A stretch of 5,637 nucleotides of DNA, from positions 1-5,637 of the forward strand of contig CAYQDF010000173.1 of assembly GCA_964416175.1 (NCBI GenBank). Direction: 5' to 3'. Below the pieces are notes generated by a model. That model was not told the DNA's origin, searched no databases, and was given only the letters and a program-made list of their open reading frames with translations. The DNA comes from CAYQDF01 sp964416175 (GTDB taxonomy: Bacteria; Chloroflexota; Anaerolineae; Anaerolineales; UBA4823). Positions 5,597-5,637 of the stretch are shown here, one piece after another (the first letter of the stretch is position 1; each line of letters starts with the position of its first letter). Position numbers and translations under genes: made by a program.

Positions 5597-5637
5597 GTGA
5601 ACAAGTTCTCCGGGTATCGATGCTCAATTTGCGAGCA
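5597..5637 (+). CDS. 5' end of a gene with a CxxC start, possibly a threonine synthase-type PLP enzyme (truncated)
   Basis: Only 13 full codons are present, reading V(M)-N-K-F-S-G-Y-R-C-S-I-C-E from a GTG start. The GYRCSIC string resembles the N-terminus of threonine synthases and related fold-type II PLP enzymes, in which an early CxxC can form part of a small zinc-binding extension ahead of the catalytic domain. Threonine synthase turns O-phosphohomoserine into threonine; related paralogues act on other amino acids. The start is chosen by AGGTG six bases upstream; GTG 5588 would add three residues. The short gap to permease 2 suggests the same transcript. A rubredoxin-like or other zinc-ribbon protein would begin similarly, so the product name is tentative. 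That a gene starts here is more likely than any name for it. Confidence 0.5.
   Translation, partial: MNKFSGYRCSICE

Overview
The window looks like a bacterial chromosome fragment of roughly 55% GC, with every supported gene on the + strand. The best guess for the source is Chloroflexota (Anaerolineae-like). This rests on style only: the lipoprotein has a Glu/Pro/Thr-rich linker directly after an LSAC lipobox, and the last gene starts with an N-terminus resembling threonine synthases of that group. No rRNA or other firm taxonomic marker is present.

Layout: (1) 2-199 is the 3' end of a carbamate kinase gene. (2) 200-473 is a 274-base intergenic region with a small hairpin, a candidate sigma70-type promoter overlapping a short inverted repeat, and a strong Shine-Dalgarno. 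(3) 474-1739 encodes a BMP/Med-family substrate-binding lipoprotein. (4) 1740-1795 holds a strong GC-rich hairpin. (5) 1796-3448 encodes a double-domain ABC ATPase. (6) 3441-4580 and 4580-5548 encode two different LivHM-type (BPD_transp_2) permeases, each overlapping the gene before it. (7) From about 5597 a new gene begins and runs off the window; its first 13 codons carry a CxxC motif like that of threonine synthase-type PLP enzymes.

Together genes 3-6 form a complete BMP-type ABC importer, of the same architecture as Bacillus subtilis NupNOPQ (YufNOPQ), whose known substrates are nucleosides. The lipoprotein captures the ligand outside the membrane, the two permeases form the channel, and the fused ATPase supplies both nucleotide-binding domains. 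The lipoprotein carries GTSFGYMD, FPIPE and WINTWHDP motifs, which I associate from memory with BMP proteins found near purine-catabolism genes, so a purine base, nucleoside or ureide is the favoured ligand. This is not proved.

The flanking carbamate kinase makes ATP from carbamoyl phosphate, an end product of ureide, citrulline and anaerobic purine breakdown. The flanking CxxC-starting gene may encode a fold-type II PLP enzyme. The neighbourhood could therefore be a purine/ureide salvage or fermentation locus, but both flanks are cut off. I see no clearly undescribed system. The most notable oddities are three close cysteine pairs in the binding protein, the hairpin between binding protein and ATPase, and an ATPase start with no visible ribosome binding site.
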